A stretch of 64,000 nt of DNA, taken from positions 62,001 to 126,000 of the forward strand of contig JAGWWF010000004.1 in assembly GCA_018970445.1 (NCBI GenBank), written 5' to 3'. This stretch comes from Alphaproteobacteria bacterium (GTDB lineage Bacteria > Pseudomonadota > Alphaproteobacteria > Sphingomonadales > Sphingomonadaceae). Of this stretch, positions 45,012-54,673 are shown one piece after another; positions within the stretch are counted from its first letter, which is position 1, and every line of letters begins with the position of its first letter. Below the pieces are notes generated by a model. It saw only the letters and a list, made by a program, of their open reading frames with translations. It was not told the DNA's origin and did no database searches. A program made the translations under genes and the position numbers.

Positions 45012-45949
45012 GCGCGCCGCATCTGCCCGTGTTGTTGGCCGAAGTGATGGCGGCCCTGGCTCTGCGGCCGGGGGACATCTATGTCGATGCCACGCTGGGT
45101 GCCGGCGGCTATCTGCGCGCAGCGCGCGGGTATGGAATCGCCCAGGCCTATGGCTTTGATCGGGATCCGGACGCCCATCAACTCAACGCCGATCTGGCCG
45201 GGCTGGCCGATGTCTCGCTGATCCGCCGGCCCTTTGCCGAGCTGGAAGCCGGGCTGGCCGATCATGGTGTGGCGGCGGTTGATGCCATTGCCTTCGATAT
45301 CGGCGTGTCATCGATGCAGATCGACCGGGCCGAACGCGGCTTTTCCTTTCAGGCCGATGGCCCGCTCGACATGCGCATGGCGCAGGAGGGCATGAGTGCG
45401 GCCGATTTTCTCAATACCGCGAGCGAGTCTGACATTGCAGACGTGCTGTATCGGCTGGGCGACGAGCGCGCGTCGCGCCGGATCGCCCGCGCCATCGTGG
45501 CGGATCGGCCATTTGCCCGCACCGGCGAACTGGCGGGCCTGATCCGCCGGGTGATCGGCAAGGCCGAACCGGGCAAGGATCCCGCCACCCGCAGCTTTCA
45601 GGCCCTGCGCATTCATGTGAACGATGAACTGGGCCAGCTCGATGCCGGCCTGGCCGCTGCCGAACGCCTGCTGAAGCCCGGTGGCCGGCTGGCCGTGGTG
45701 AGCTTTCATTCGGCCGAGGACCGGCGGGTAAAGAATTTCCTGCGCGACCGTTCCGGCAGCGCGCCCGCGGCTTCGCGCCACCAACCCTATGCAAACACTG
45801 GCCCGGCCGCCAGCTTCGAACGCCCGGCCAAGGCGGTGCGGCCAACGGCTGCAGAAGTGTCCGGCAACCCGCGCGCCCGCAGTGCCACCCTGCGCAGTGC
45901 GGTGCGCAGCGCAGCGCCCCCCTGGCCGCAGCGGGAGGGACGGGCATGA
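45008..45949 (+). CDS. rsmH: 16S rRNA (cytosine1402-N4)-methyltransferase RsmH
   Basis: A 313-residue methyltransferase (MraW). It opens with HLPVLLAEVMAALALRPGD, has the SAM site VDATLGAGGYLRAA, then AFDIGVSSMQID, GFSFQADGPLDMRM, FQALRIHVNDELGQLD and VVSFHSAEDRRVKNF. It methylates C1402 of 16S rRNA at the P site. Overlaps mraZ and ftsL by 4 nt each. Confidence 0.97.
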   Translation: MSAPHLPVLLAEVMAALALRPGDIYVDATLGAGGYLRAARGYGIAQAYGFDRDPDAHQLNADLAGLADVSLIRRPFAELEAGLADHGVAAVDAIAFDIGVSSMQIDRAERGFSFQADGPLDMRMAQEGMSAADFLNTASESDIADVLYRLGDERASRRIARAIVADRPFARTGELAGLIRRVIGKAEPGKDPATRSFQALRIHVNDELGQLDAGLAAAERLLKPGGRLAVVSFHSAEDRRVKNFLRDRSGSAPAASRHQPYANTGPAASFERPAKAVRPTAAEVSGNPRARSATLRSAVRSAAPPWPQREGRA

Positions 45950-46428
45950 GGCAGTATCTTTCCGCCGTGCTGTGGATTGCCGGCACCACGGTGGTTGTGG
46001 CGGGCGCCCAGGTGATCACCACCCGCGCTGCAGCCGAGCGCCGAGAAGTGACCCGGCTGAACATCGAACTGGTGGACAACAAGGTGCGCATCCGCGAGCT
46101 GGAGGCTGAACTGGGCACCCGCGCCGGCATGCCCGAAATGCAGCGCTGGAACGATCTGGTGTTCCAGATGGCTGCCCCGCAGAGCGGCCAGATCCTGCGG
46201 TCTCCGGTGCAGCTGGCGGCCTTTGCCGCCCGCCCCGAGGCGCTGCCGCGCGTGCAGATGGCGGTGGCCGTGGACACGCCGCTGGTGCCCGCGCCGCTGC
46301 CACCGGTGGCCGAAACCGGTGCCCGCGTGGTCAAGACCGGTTATGGCGCGACCGGAGGCGTGCCCACCCCCCTGCCCGCCGCCCAATTCACCGCCGAACC
46401 GGCCGAACCGCGCGAAGGGGAAGGCTGA
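45946..46428 (+). CDS. ftsL: Cell-division protein FtsL
   Basis: A 160-residue bitopic protein assigned by position and layout: one N-terminal span (LSAVLWIAGTTVVVAGAQVI) followed by a short coiled-coil (TRLNIELVDNKVRIRELEAE) and a long Pro/Ala-rich tail, which is longer than usual for FtsL. In known systems FtsL joins FtsB and FtsQ to activate FtsWI. Sequence conservation in this family is low, so naming rests on context. ATGA overlap with rsmH; stop overlaps the ftsI start (TGATG). Confidence 0.82.
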   Translation: MRQYLSAVLWIAGTTVVVAGAQVITTRAAAERREVTRLNIELVDNKVRIRELEAELGTRAGMPEMQRWNDLVFQMAAPQSGQILRSPVQLAAFAARPEALPRVQMAVAVDTPLVPAPLPPVAETGARVVKTGYGATGGVPTPLPAAQFTAEPAEPREGEG

Positions 46429-48179
46429 TGGCGACACTGCCCGGCAATGATCCGCTGATCCGCGCCCTGCCGGCGGCCGCCGGCCAACGGGTGACAGCCC
46501 GCAGCCAGGCGCAGCAGCGGCTGGCCTTCATCATCATGCTGTTTCCGGTGCTGGCCCTGGTGATCCTGGCGCGGCTGATCGATCTGGCGGTGGTGCAGGG
46601 CCTGCCCGAACGCAGCCGCCCCACCATCAGCGCGGCGCCGCCGCGCGGCGACATCGTTGATCGCAACGGCGTTGAACTGGCGCGCACGTTCGAAGCCTAT
46701 GCCATCACGGTGATGCCGCAGCGGCTGACATCGGATCCCGATCTGCTGGCCACACGGCTGGCCGCCATCCTGCCCGAACGCAGCCGCGAGGCGATTCTGG
46801 CCGATCTCACCTCGGGCAAGAGCCTGCGCTATCTGGCCCGGCGGGTGCTGCCCGGCCAGGCCCGGCGCATCAACGAACTGGGCGAACCGGCGATCGAGCT
46901 GACGCGCGAGGCGGAACGGCTTTACCCCAATTATTCGCTCGCCGCGCAGGCGCTGGGCTATACCGGCGATGATGGCAAGGGCGTGGTCCGTGGCCTGATC
47001 GGGGCGGAGCGCGCCTTCGAACAGCGATTGTCCGATCCGGTGCAGCGGGCAACGCCGCTGGCGCTGAGCCTGGATGTGCGGGTGCAGCAGGCGATGCAGA
47101 ATGAATTGCAGGCATTGGTGGCCGATCAGAATGCCAAGGGTGCCGCCGGGGTGGTGATGGACGTGAACAGCGGGGAAGTGCTGGCGATGGCCAGCCTGCC
47201 CGATTTCAATCCCAATGTGCCGGGCCAGCGCGCCGATGGCATGCGCTACACCAGGAAGAATGATGATAGCAGCCGGTTCAACCGGGTGACCCTGGGCGGC
47301 TATGAGCTTGGTTCCACCTTCAAGGCGTTCACCATCGCTATGGCGCTGGACAGCGGGGTGCTGACCAATCTGCAAAAGCAATATGATGCCACCCGCCCGC
47401 TGATGGTCGGCCGGTTCCGCATCCAGGATGATCATGCCAAGAACCGCTGGTTGAGCGTGCCGGAAATCTTCATCCATTCCAGCAACATCGGCACGGCGCG
47501 CATGGCCATGGAACTGGGGCGGGAGCGCCAGCGCGAATTTCTGGGCAAGCTGGGCTTCTTCAAGCCGGCCGAATTCGAATTGCTGGAAAAGACCCGCCCG
47601 CAGTATCCGGCGCTGTCCAACTGGGGTGACAGCGCCACCATGACGATCAGCTATGGCCACGGCCTCACCGTCTCGCCGCTGCATCTGGCCACGGGCTATG
47701 CCGCGATCGTGAACGGCGGCATCTATCGGCCGCCCACCATCCTGAAGCGTGATGCCGTCGCCGTGCCGGCGGGAACCCGGGTGTTTTCGCCCCGCACCAG
47801 CGCGCAAATGCGCCGCCTGTTGCGCCTGGTTGTCACCAGCGGCACCGGGCGGCGCGCCGATGTGCCGGGCTATCGGGTGGGCGGCAAGACCGGCACCGCC
47901 GAAAAGATCGAGGACGGCCGATATGTTCATGGCCAGAATGTGGTGAACTTTGCCGCCGTGTTCCCGATGGATGCGCCGCGCTATGTCGTGGTGGCGATGA
48001 TCGATGATCCGCGCGGATCAAAGGCCAGCTTTGGCTTGCGCACCGCCGGCATGGTGGTGGCGCCTGCCATCCACCGCATCATCGAACGCATCGCACCCGC
48101 GCTGGGGGTGCTGCCCGATGCCAGCCGCGATGTCGATCTGGCCGGATTGCTGCCGCGCGGCAGCGAGGCAAAGGAATAG
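46428..48179 (+). CDS. ftsI: Septal peptidoglycan transpeptidase FtsI (PBP3)
   Basis: A 583-residue class B penicillin-binding protein. One span near the N terminus (LAFIIMLFPVLALVILARLI) precedes the pedestal (APPRGDIVDRNGVELA) and the transpeptidase domain with Ser296 in GSTFKAF, SSN in IHSSNIGTARM and KTGT in GGKTGTAEKIE. It cross-links septal peptidoglycan with its partner FtsW, encoded further along. Length is typical. Confidence 0.96.
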   Translation: MATLPGNDPLIRALPAAAGQRVTARSQAQQRLAFIIMLFPVLALVILARLIDLAVVQGLPERSRPTISAAPPRGDIVDRNGVELARTFEAYAITVMPQRLTSDPDLLATRLAAILPERSREAILADLTSGKSLRYLARRVLPGQARRINELGEPAIELTREAERLYPNYSLAAQALGYTGDDGKGVVRGLIGAERAFEQRLSDPVQRATPLALSLDVRVQQAMQNELQALVADQNAKGAAGVVMDVNSGEVLAMASLPDFNPNVPGQRADGMRYTRKNDDSSRFNRVTLGGYELGSTFKAFTIAMALDSGVLTNLQKQYDATRPLMVGRFRIQDDHAKNRWLSVPEIFIHSSNIGTARMAMELGRERQREFLGKLGFFKPAEFELLEKTRPQYPALSNWGDSATMTISYGHGLTVSPLHLATGYAAIVNGGIYRPPTILKRDAVAVPAGTRVFSPRTSAQMRRLLRLVVTSGTGRRADVPGYRVGGKTGTAEKIEDGRYVHGQNVVNFAAVFPMDAPRYVVVAMIDDPRGSKASFGLRTAGMVVAPAIHRIIERIAPALGVLPDASRDVDLAGLLPRGSEAKE

Positions 48180-48182
48180 CCG

Positions 48183-49616
48183 GTGCGGCTGGGCGCGCTC
48201 ATCCCCGCTGGCGGCGACACCCTGGTGACCGGCTTTGCGCTGGATCACCGCAAGGTGGCGCCCGGCACGATCTTTGGCGCCTTCCAGGGCGCGCGGGTGA
48301 ATGGCGAGGATTATATTCCCGCCGCCATCGCTGCCGGCGCCGTGGCCGTGGTCGCCCGGCCCGAAGCGGTGGTGACGGGCGCCGCCCACGTGGCCGATGC
48401 CAATCCGCGCCGGGCCTTTGCCGGCCTGGCCGCCCGCTTTTTCGCGCCGTTTCCGGCCACCACGGTGGCAATCACCGGCACCAACGGCAAGACCAGCACC
48501 GCCGAACTGACCCGCCAGCTGTGGCAACTGGCCGGCCACCGCGCCGCCAGCATCGGCACGCTGGGCGTCACCACCGGTCAGGAACGCGTCACCCCGGCCG
48601 ATGGCACCGGCGGCCTGACCACGCCGGATGTGGTGACATTCCTGGCCACCATGGCCGGGCTGGCGCGTGAGGGCATCAGCCATGCCGCCTTCGAGGCATC
48701 CAGCCACGGCCTCGATCAATATCGCACCGAAGGTTTGCCGGTGACGGCCGCCGCCTTCACCAACCTGAGCCGTGATCATCTGGATTATCATGGCACGATG
48801 GATGCCTATTTCACCGCCAAGACGCGGCTGATCAGCGAGGTGGTGTCAGCAGACGGCCATGCGGTGATCTGGGCCGATGATGGCGACTGGTCGGCCCGGA
48901 TGATCGCGCTGGCCCGGGCGCGCGGCCTGCGGCTGATCACGGCTGGTGCAGCCGGCGAGACGCTGCGCCTGATCAGCGCTGTGCCCACCGCGCTGGGCCA
49001 GGATCTGCTGGTGGAGGCCGGCGGCAGCCGCCACCGCATCGCGCTGCCGCTGATCGGCGCCTATCAGGCCGCCAATGCGCTGGTGGCGGCCGGGCTGGTG
49101 CTGGCCACCGGCGGCGATCTGGCCGCCACGCTGGTCGGTCTGGCGCGGGTGTCGGGCGTGCGCGGCCGGCTGGAGCGCGCCTGCCTCACCCGGTCGGGCG
49201 CGGCGGTCTATGTTGATTATGCCCACACGCCCGATGCCATCATTGCCGCCTGCGCGGCGCTGCGCCCGCATGTGACGGGCCAACTGATCATCGTGATCGG
49301 CGCCGGCGGCGATCGCGATGCCGGCAAGCGCCCGTTGATGGGGGCGGCGGCGGCGGCCCATGCCGCCCGTGTGTTCATCACCGATGACAATCCGCGCAGC
49401 GAGGATCCCGCCGCCATCCGCGCTGCCGTGGCAACCGGCGCGCCGGGTGCCATTGTCGTGCCCGGCCGGCGCGAGGCGATTGCGGCGGCCATTGCCGCGG
49501 CCGGCGCCGGCGACATCGTGCTGATCGCCGGCAAGGGCCATGAACAGGGCCAGACCATCGGCAACCGCACCCTGCCGTTCGACGATGTGACGGTGGCACG
49601 GGAGTGCGCGGCATGA
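48183..49616 (+). CDS. murE: UDP-MurNAc-tripeptide ligase MurE
   Basis: A 477-residue Mur ligase. ATP site AITGTNGKTSTAELTRQ; FEASSHGLDQYR; VDYAHTPDAI; and the diagnostic DNPR at 402-405, which selects meso-diaminopimelate as the third residue. It adds DAP to UDP-MurNAc-L-Ala-D-Glu. The start is a GTG 3 bp after ftsI; the stop overlaps murF (ATGA). Confidence 0.96.
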   Translation: MRLGALIPAGGDTLVTGFALDHRKVAPGTIFGAFQGARVNGEDYIPAAIAAGAVAVVARPEAVVTGAAHVADANPRRAFAGLAARFFAPFPATTVAITGTNGKTSTAELTRQLWQLAGHRAASIGTLGVTTGQERVTPADGTGGLTTPDVVTFLATMAGLAREGISHAAFEASSHGLDQYRTEGLPVTAAAFTNLSRDHLDYHGTMDAYFTAKTRLISEVVSADGHAVIWADDGDWSARMIALARARGLRLITAGAAGETLRLISAVPTALGQDLLVEAGGSRHRIALPLIGAYQAANALVAAGLVLATGGDLAATLVGLARVSGVRGRLERACLTRSGAAVYVDYAHTPDAIIAACAALRPHVTGQLIIVIGAGGDRDAGKRPLMGAAAAAHAARVFITDDNPRSEDPAAIRAAVATGAPGAIVVPGRREAIAAAIAAAGAGDIVLIAGKGHEQGQTIGNRTLPFDDVTVARECAA

Positions 49617-51010
49617 ACCTGTGGACCAGCGCCGCCATCGCCGCCGCCTGCCAGGGCAAGGTGCAGGGCGATTTCACCGCCAGCGGCGTGACGTTTGACA
49701 GCCGCGAGGTGGAGCCGGGCGATCTGTTCATCGCGCTGAAGGGCGAGGCCACCGATGGCCATCGCTTTGCGCAAATGGCGCAATCGCGCGGGGCCGCCGG
49801 CCTGCTGGTGAGCGAACCGGTGGCCGGCCCCGCCGTGACGGTGGCCGACACCATGGCTGCCCTGAATGCCCTGGGCGCCGCCGCGCGCGACCGCAGCGGT
49901 GCCATCCGCATCGGCGTGACCGGCAGTGTGGGCAAGACCGGCGTGAAGGAAGCGCTCAAGGCCGCACTCAGCCGCTTTGCCCCCGATGCCGTCCATGCCT
50001 CGGTGAAAAGCTACAACAACCACACCGGCGTGCCGCTGTCGCTGGCGCGCATGCCGGCGGCCAGCCGCTTTGGCGTGTTCGAAATGGGCATGAACCATGC
50101 CGGCGAACTGGCGGAATTGACGCAGCTGGTGCGCCCCCACATCGCCATCGTCACCTGGGTGGCATCGGCGCACCGCGAATTCTTCGCCAGCGAGGCCGAC
50201 ATCGCGCGGGCCAAGGCGGAAATCTTTGCCGGCCTGCCGGCGGGCGGGTCTGGGGGCGGCACCGCCATCATCCCGCACGACAATCCCCACGCCGATCTGC
50301 TGGCCGCGGCTGCCACGGCCGCCGGCGCGCGGGTGGTGCGCTTTGGTGTGGGCGACGGTGCCGACGTGCAGGCCGAACAGGTGGCGTTGCACCCCGATTG
50401 TTCCTGCGTCACCGCCCGCATCGGCGATGAGCGACTGACCTTCAGGATCGGCATGGCCGGCCGCCACTGGGTGAACAACGCGCTGGCGGTGCTGGCCGGC
50501 GTGCAGGCGGCGGGCGGCGATCTGGCGCTGGCCGGGCTGGCGCTGGCCGAACTGAACGGCCTGCCCGGCCGCGGCCGCCGGCTGCGCGTGCCGGCCGGCG
50601 GCGGCCAGGCCATCGTGATCGACGAAAGCTACAACGCCAATCCGGCCAGCATGGCCGCCAGCCTGGCGGTGCTGCGCGATGTGGTGCCGGCCCGCAATGG
50701 CCGCCGCCTGGCCGTGCTGGGCAGCATGAAGGAACTGGGCGCGCTGTCGGCGGATTTCCATGCCGGCATCGCCCCGCACATCATCGATGCGCAGGTGGCG
50801 CTGGCGATCCTGGTGGGGGCCGAAATGGCTCCGCTGGCCCAGGCGCTGGGCCGCCGCATCGATGTGCGCCACGTGGCCAGTGCCGATGCCGCACTGGCCG
50901 AAATCCAGCGCAGCCTGGCCGCCGATGATGTGCTGCTGGCCAAGGGATCAAACAGCATCGGGCTGGGCCGCGTTGTCGCCGCGCTCGCCGCAGGGGAGCA
51001 TGGGGCATGA
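49613..51010 (+). CDS. murF: UDP-MurNAc-tripeptide-D-Ala-D-Ala ligase MurF
   Basis: A 465-residue ligase adding D-Ala-D-Ala, made by Ddl encoded downstream. Features: [23 protein letters not shown] loop [45 protein letters not shown] and [12 protein letters not shown]. The P loop reads GSVGKTGVK where most members have Thr-Ser after GKT. Start chosen at ATG 49613 (ATGA with murE); overlaps mraY by 4 nt. Confidence 0.96.
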   Translation: MNLWTSAAIAAACQGKVQGDFTASGVTFDSREVEPGDLFIALKGEATDGHRFAQMAQSRGAAGLLVSEPVAGPAVTVADTMAALNALGAAARDRSGAIRIGVTGSVGKTGVKEALKAALSRFAPDAVHASVKSYNNHTGVPLSLARMPAASRFGVFEMGMNHAGELAELTQLVRPHIAIVTWVASAHREFFASEADIARAKAEIFAGLPAGGSGGGTAIIPHDNPHADLLAAAATAAGARVVRFGVGDGADVQAEQVALHPDCSCVTARIGDERLTFRIGMAGRHWVNNALAVLAGVQAAGGDLALAGLALAELNGLPGRGRRLRVPAGGGQAIVIDESYNANPASMAASLAVLRDVVPARNGRRLAVLGSMKELGALSADFHAGIAPHIIDAQVALAILVGAEMAPLAQALGRRIDVRHVASADAALAEIQRSLAADDVLLAKGSNSIGLGRVVAALAAGEHGA

Positions 51011-52080
51011 TCAAGCTGCTGGCCGATCTGGCGGGGTATGAAGGCCTGTTCAACCTGTTTCGCTACATCAGCTTTCGCGCCATCGGCGCGCTGATGACGG
51101 CGCTGGCCATCGCGCTGCTGATCGGGCCGCGGTTCATCGACATGCTGCGCGCCAAGCAGGGCAAGGGCCAGCCGATCCGCGAGGACGGGCCGGAATGGCA
51201 TCTGTTGACCAAGCGTGGCACCCCCACCATGGGCGGCCTGTTGATCCTGATCGGCCTGGTCGTCTCCACCCTGGTGTGGATGGATTTCACCAATGGCTTT
51301 GTCTGGGCGGCGCTGGCGGTGACGCTGGGTTTTGGCGCCATCGGCTTCATGGACGATTATGACAAGGTGACGAAGCAGAGCCACAAGGGCGTATCGGGCC
51401 GGGTCCGCTTGATGCTGGAATTCCTGATCGCTGGCCTGGCCTGCACCTGGATTGCCAGCCGCACCGGCTTCACCCTCTATCTGCCGCTGGTGAAGGATTA
51501 TGGCCTTGATCTTGGCTGGGTCTATATCGGTTTTGCCGCCTTCATCGTGACCGGGTTCGGCAATGCGGTGAACCTGACCGATGGTCTGGATGGCCTGGCC
51601 ACCATGCCGGTGATCATTGCAGCCGGGGCCTTTGCCATCATCGCCTATCTGGTGGGCAATTTCCGCTTTTCCGATTATCTGGGCATCCACCACGTCGCGG
51701 GATCGGGTGAACTGGCGGTGTTCTGCGCCGCCCTGATCGGGGCCTGTCTGGGGTTCCTGTGGTTCAACGCGCCGCCGGCGCAGGTGTTCATGGGCGATAC
51801 CGGCAGCCTGGCGCTGGGCGGCGCGCTGGGCACGATTGCGGTGGTGACCAATCACGAACTGGTGCTGCTGGTGATTGGCGGGCTGTTCGTTCTGGAAACC
51901 TTGTCGGTCATCATCCAGGTCGTCAGCTTCAAGACAACGGGCCGGCGGGTGTTCCGCATGGCCCCCTTGCACCATCATTATGAAAAGAAAGGCTGGAAGG
52001 AATCCACCGTGGTGATCCGCTTCTGGATCATCGCCATCCTGCTCGCGCTTGCGGGCCTGGCCACGCTGAAACTGCGGTGA
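51007..52080 (+). CDS. mraY: Phospho-MurNAc-pentapeptide transferase MraY
   Basis: A 357-residue membrane enzyme making lipid I from UDP-MurNAc-pentapeptide and undecaprenyl phosphate. About ten spans; Mg/substrate motifs [39 protein letters not shown] and the HHHYEKKGW loop ([13 protein letters not shown]). Overlaps murF by 4 nt. Unlike most junctions in this half of the operon, its 3' end is followed by a 103-bp gap. Confidence 0.97.
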   Translation: MIKLLADLAGYEGLFNLFRYISFRAIGALMTALAIALLIGPRFIDMLRAKQGKGQPIREDGPEWHLLTKRGTPTMGGLLILIGLVVSTLVWMDFTNGFVWAALAVTLGFGAIGFMDDYDKVTKQSHKGVSGRVRLMLEFLIAGLACTWIASRTGFTLYLPLVKDYGLDLGWVYIGFAAFIVTGFGNAVNLTDGLDGLATMPVIIAAGAFAIIAYLVGNFRFSDYLGIHHVAGSGELAVFCAALIGACLGFLWFNAPPAQVFMGDTGSLALGGALGTIAVVTNHELVLLVIGGLFVLETLSVIIQVVSFKTTGRRVFRMAPLHHHYEKKGWKESTVVIRFWIIAILLALAGLATLKLR

Positions 52081-52095
52081 TGGCCATGTCCGCCT

Positions 52096-52179
52096 GCGGC
52101 GCTCCGCCCCTTGCCCTCCAACACCCAACACCGCGCGCGCCGTTGCGTATCCGCGGCGTGCGGGGGGGCGGAGCGCCGC
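52096..52179. repeat. 15-bp perfect inverted repeat between mraY and murD
   Basis: GCGGCGCTCCGCCCC at 52096-52110 is the exact reverse complement of GGGGCGGAGCGCCGC at 52165-52179, with 54 bp between. The right arm includes the only GGAG ahead of the TTG start of murD. No T tract follows, so it is not a classical terminator. Confidence 0.85.
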
Positions 52180-52183
52180 TGCC

Positions 52184-53464
52184 TTGATCACCGCACCCGC
52201 CTTTGCGCGGCAACGCTGGGGCGTGCTGGGCCTGGCCCGCACCGGCCGGGCGGTGGCGGCAGCGCTGGCCGCATCGGGCGGCACGGTCGCGGGCTGGGAC
52301 GATGGCGATGCCGCGCGCGCCGCGTTCGATGGGCCGCTGCTTGATCTGAACAGCGCCGATCTTTCCGGCTTTGCCGGCATCATCGTCTCGCCGGGCGTGC
52401 CACACACGGCGCCGATCTTTGCCCATGCCGCCGCCCACGGCGTGCCGGTGATGGGCGATACCGAATTGTTCGCGCGGGCCCTGCCCCACCTGCCACCCTG
52501 CCGCGTGGTCGGCATCACCGGCACCAACGGCAAATCCACCACCACCGCGCTGCTGCACCATCTGCTGGCAACGGCCGGGGTGCCCGCGGCGATGGGCGGC
52601 AACATCGGCCTGCCCATCATGGCGCAGGATCCGCTGCCGGCCGGCGGCGTGTGGGTGCTGGAATTGTCGAGCTATCAGCTGGACATCACCCACAGCCTGG
52701 CCTGCGATATTGCCATCCTCACCAACATCACCCCCGATCATCTGGAACGGCACGGCAGCATGGCGGGCTATGCCGCGGCCAAGGCCCGGCTGTTTGCCAT
52801 GCAGAAACCGGGCGCCACCGCCATCGTTGGCCGCGCCGCGCAGGCACAATATCGGGTGGCCGCCGGCCCGGCCGCCGTGCAGGCGATCGAGGATGTGGTG
52901 CTGCCGGGCGATCAGGCCGGCTGGCCGTCGTTGCAGGGCCCGCACAATCTGGAAAACGCCCGCGCCGCCGTGGCTGCTGCCCGCGCGCTGGGGCTGGATG
53001 ATGCCGGCATCGCGCGCGGCCTTGCCAGCTATCAGGCGCTGGCCCACCGCATGGAGCCGGTGGGGGAACGGCGCGGCCTGCTGTGGGTGAACGACAGCAA
53101 GGCGACCAATCCCGATTCCACCGCCCCTGCGCTGGCGGCGTTCAACCGCATCCACTGGATTGCCGGCGGCCGGCCCAAGCTGGATGCGGCCGGCCGGGCC
53201 GATCTTGCGGCCGTGCTGCCCAATCTGGGCCATGTCGCCCATGCCTGGCTGATCGGCGAAGCGGCGGCGGCGTTTGCAGCGCAACTGGCCGGCCGCGTGC
53301 CAGCCACCATGGCCGGCACGCTGGATGCAGCGGTGGCCGGGATCCTGGCCACCGCGGAGGCGGGTGATGTCGTGCTGTTCAGCCCGGCGGCGGCAAGTTT
53401 CGACCAGTATCGCGATTTCGAAGCGCGCGGGGCCGCCTTCCGCGCCGTCGTGGCGGCCTTGTAA
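52184..53464 (+). CDS. murD: UDP-MurNAc-L-alanine:D-glutamate ligase MurD
   Basis: A 426-residue Mur ligase adding D-Glu. N-terminal dinucleotide-like fold RWGVLGLARTGRAVAAALA, ATP site ITGTNGKSTTTALLHH, ELSSYQLDITHSL, NITPDHLERHGSMAGY, RMEPVGE and NDSKATNPDST. The best available start is TTG at 52184, with GGAG about 10 nt upstream inside an inverted repeat; this is the one gene of the group starting so weakly. Confidence 0.95.
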   Translation: MITAPAFARQRWGVLGLARTGRAVAAALAASGGTVAGWDDGDAARAAFDGPLLDLNSADLSGFAGIIVSPGVPHTAPIFAHAAAHGVPVMGDTELFARALPHLPPCRVVGITGTNGKSTTTALLHHLLATAGVPAAMGGNIGLPIMAQDPLPAGGVWVLELSSYQLDITHSLACDIAILTNITPDHLERHGSMAGYAAAKARLFAMQKPGATAIVGRAAQAQYRVAAGPAAVQAIEDVVLPGDQAGWPSLQGPHNLENARAAVAAARALGLDDAGIARGLASYQALAHRMEPVGERRGLLWVNDSKATNPDSTAPALAAFNRIHWIAGGRPKLDAAGRADLAAVLPNLGHVAHAWLIGEAAAAFAAQLAGRVPATMAGTLDAAVAGILATAEAGDVVLFSPAAASFDQYRDFEARGAAFRAVVAAL

Positions 53465-53476
53465 GGGGGTGGGGTG

Positions 53477-54673
53477 ATGGGCCAGACACGTGATCGCCGC
53501 CCTCGCGGGGCCGCCGGCCCGGCCTTTTCGCGCGGGGACCACAGCCGGTTCGGCCGCTGGTTCTGGACGATCGACAAGACGCTGCTGCTGCTGATGCTGG
53601 CGCTGATCGCGGCCGGCATCACGGCGGTGGCGGCGGCATCGCCGGTGGCGGCGCGGCGGCTGTCGGGCGGCAATGTGCAGCTGGACGATCTTCATTATCT
53701 CTACCGCCAGTTGCAGTGGGTGGCCCTGGGTCTGCCGCTGATGCTGGCCACCTCGATGCTCAACATCCGCCAGCTCAAGCGGGCGGCGGTGGCCGGCACC
53801 CTGTTGTGCCTGCTGGCGCTGCTGGCCGTGCCGTTCATCGGCGGCGGCACCAACGGCGCGGCGCGCTGGATCCAGCTGCCCGGCTTTCAGTTGCAGCCAT
53901 CGGAATTCTTCAAGCCCTGCTTCATCATCACCACCGCCTGGCTGCTCAGCCTGAAGGTGGAGGATGGCAGCCTGCCGGCCATGCAGATCAGCGCCACGCT
54001 GCTGGCCATGGCGCTGATCTGCCTGATCGCTCAGCCCGATGTGGGCCAATCGGCGCTGATTTCGCTGGTGTGGCTGGCGCAGGCCACGCTGGCCGGCCTG
54101 TCCCTCACCATCATCGGCCTGCTGGCGGTGGTCGGCGTGGTCGGGCTGGTGCTCGCCTACCACAATCTTGGCCATTTCGCCGCCCGCATCGACAAGTTCG
54201 TCAGCGGCAGCGGCGACACCTCGCAGATCGACCGGGCACTGGACTGTTTCCGCGCCGGCGGCCTGTTCGGCACCGGGCCGGGCGAAGGCCGCATGAAGTT
54301 CCGCCTGCCCGAAGCCCAGACCGATTATATCTTCAGCGTGATCGGCGAGGAATTCGGCCTCATCGCCTGTTTCATGCTGGCCGGGCTGTTCATCGCGCTG
54401 GTGGTGCGCGCCCTGCTGCTGGCGATGGAGGAGGAGGACCCGTTCATCTTCCTGGCCGTATCGGGGCTGGCGGTGCAATTCGGCCTGCAGGCGATGATCA
54501 ACATGCTGGTCAATCTCAGCCTGCTGCCATCCAAGGGCATGACCTTGCCCTTCATCAGCCATGGCGGTTCCAGCTTTCTGGCCATCTCGCTGGGGGCCGG
54601 CCTGTTGCTGGCGCTCACCCGCTGCAATCCGTTCCTCAAGGGGCGGCCATGGGCGAAAGGTGCGCTGGCCTGA
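53477..54673 (+). CDS. ftsW: Septal peptidoglycan polymerase FtsW
   Basis: A 398-residue SEDS protein with about ten spans. Signature parts: NGAARWIQLPGFQLQPSEFFK, QPDVGQSALISLVW, FSVIGEEFGLIACFML and PFISHGGSS. Together with FtsI it polymerises septal glycan. A poly-G ribosome site (GGGGGTGGGG) precedes; ATG 53477 chosen over GTG 53474. The stop overlaps murG (TGATG). Confidence 0.96.
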   Translation: MGQTRDRRPRGAAGPAFSRGDHSRFGRWFWTIDKTLLLLMLALIAAGITAVAAASPVAARRLSGGNVQLDDLHYLYRQLQWVALGLPLMLATSMLNIRQLKRAAVAGTLLCLLALLAVPFIGGGTNGAARWIQLPGFQLQPSEFFKPCFIITTAWLLSLKVEDGSLPAMQISATLLAMALICLIAQPDVGQSALISLVWLAQATLAGLSLTIIGLLAVVGVVGLVLAYHNLGHFAARIDKFVSGSGDTSQIDRALDCFRAGGLFGTGPGEGRMKFRLPEAQTDYIFSVIGEEFGLIACFMLAGLFIALVVRALLLAMEEEDPFIFLAVSGLAVQFGLQAMINMLVNLSLLPSKGMTLPFISHGGSSFLAISLGAGLLLALTRCNPFLKGRPWAKGALA

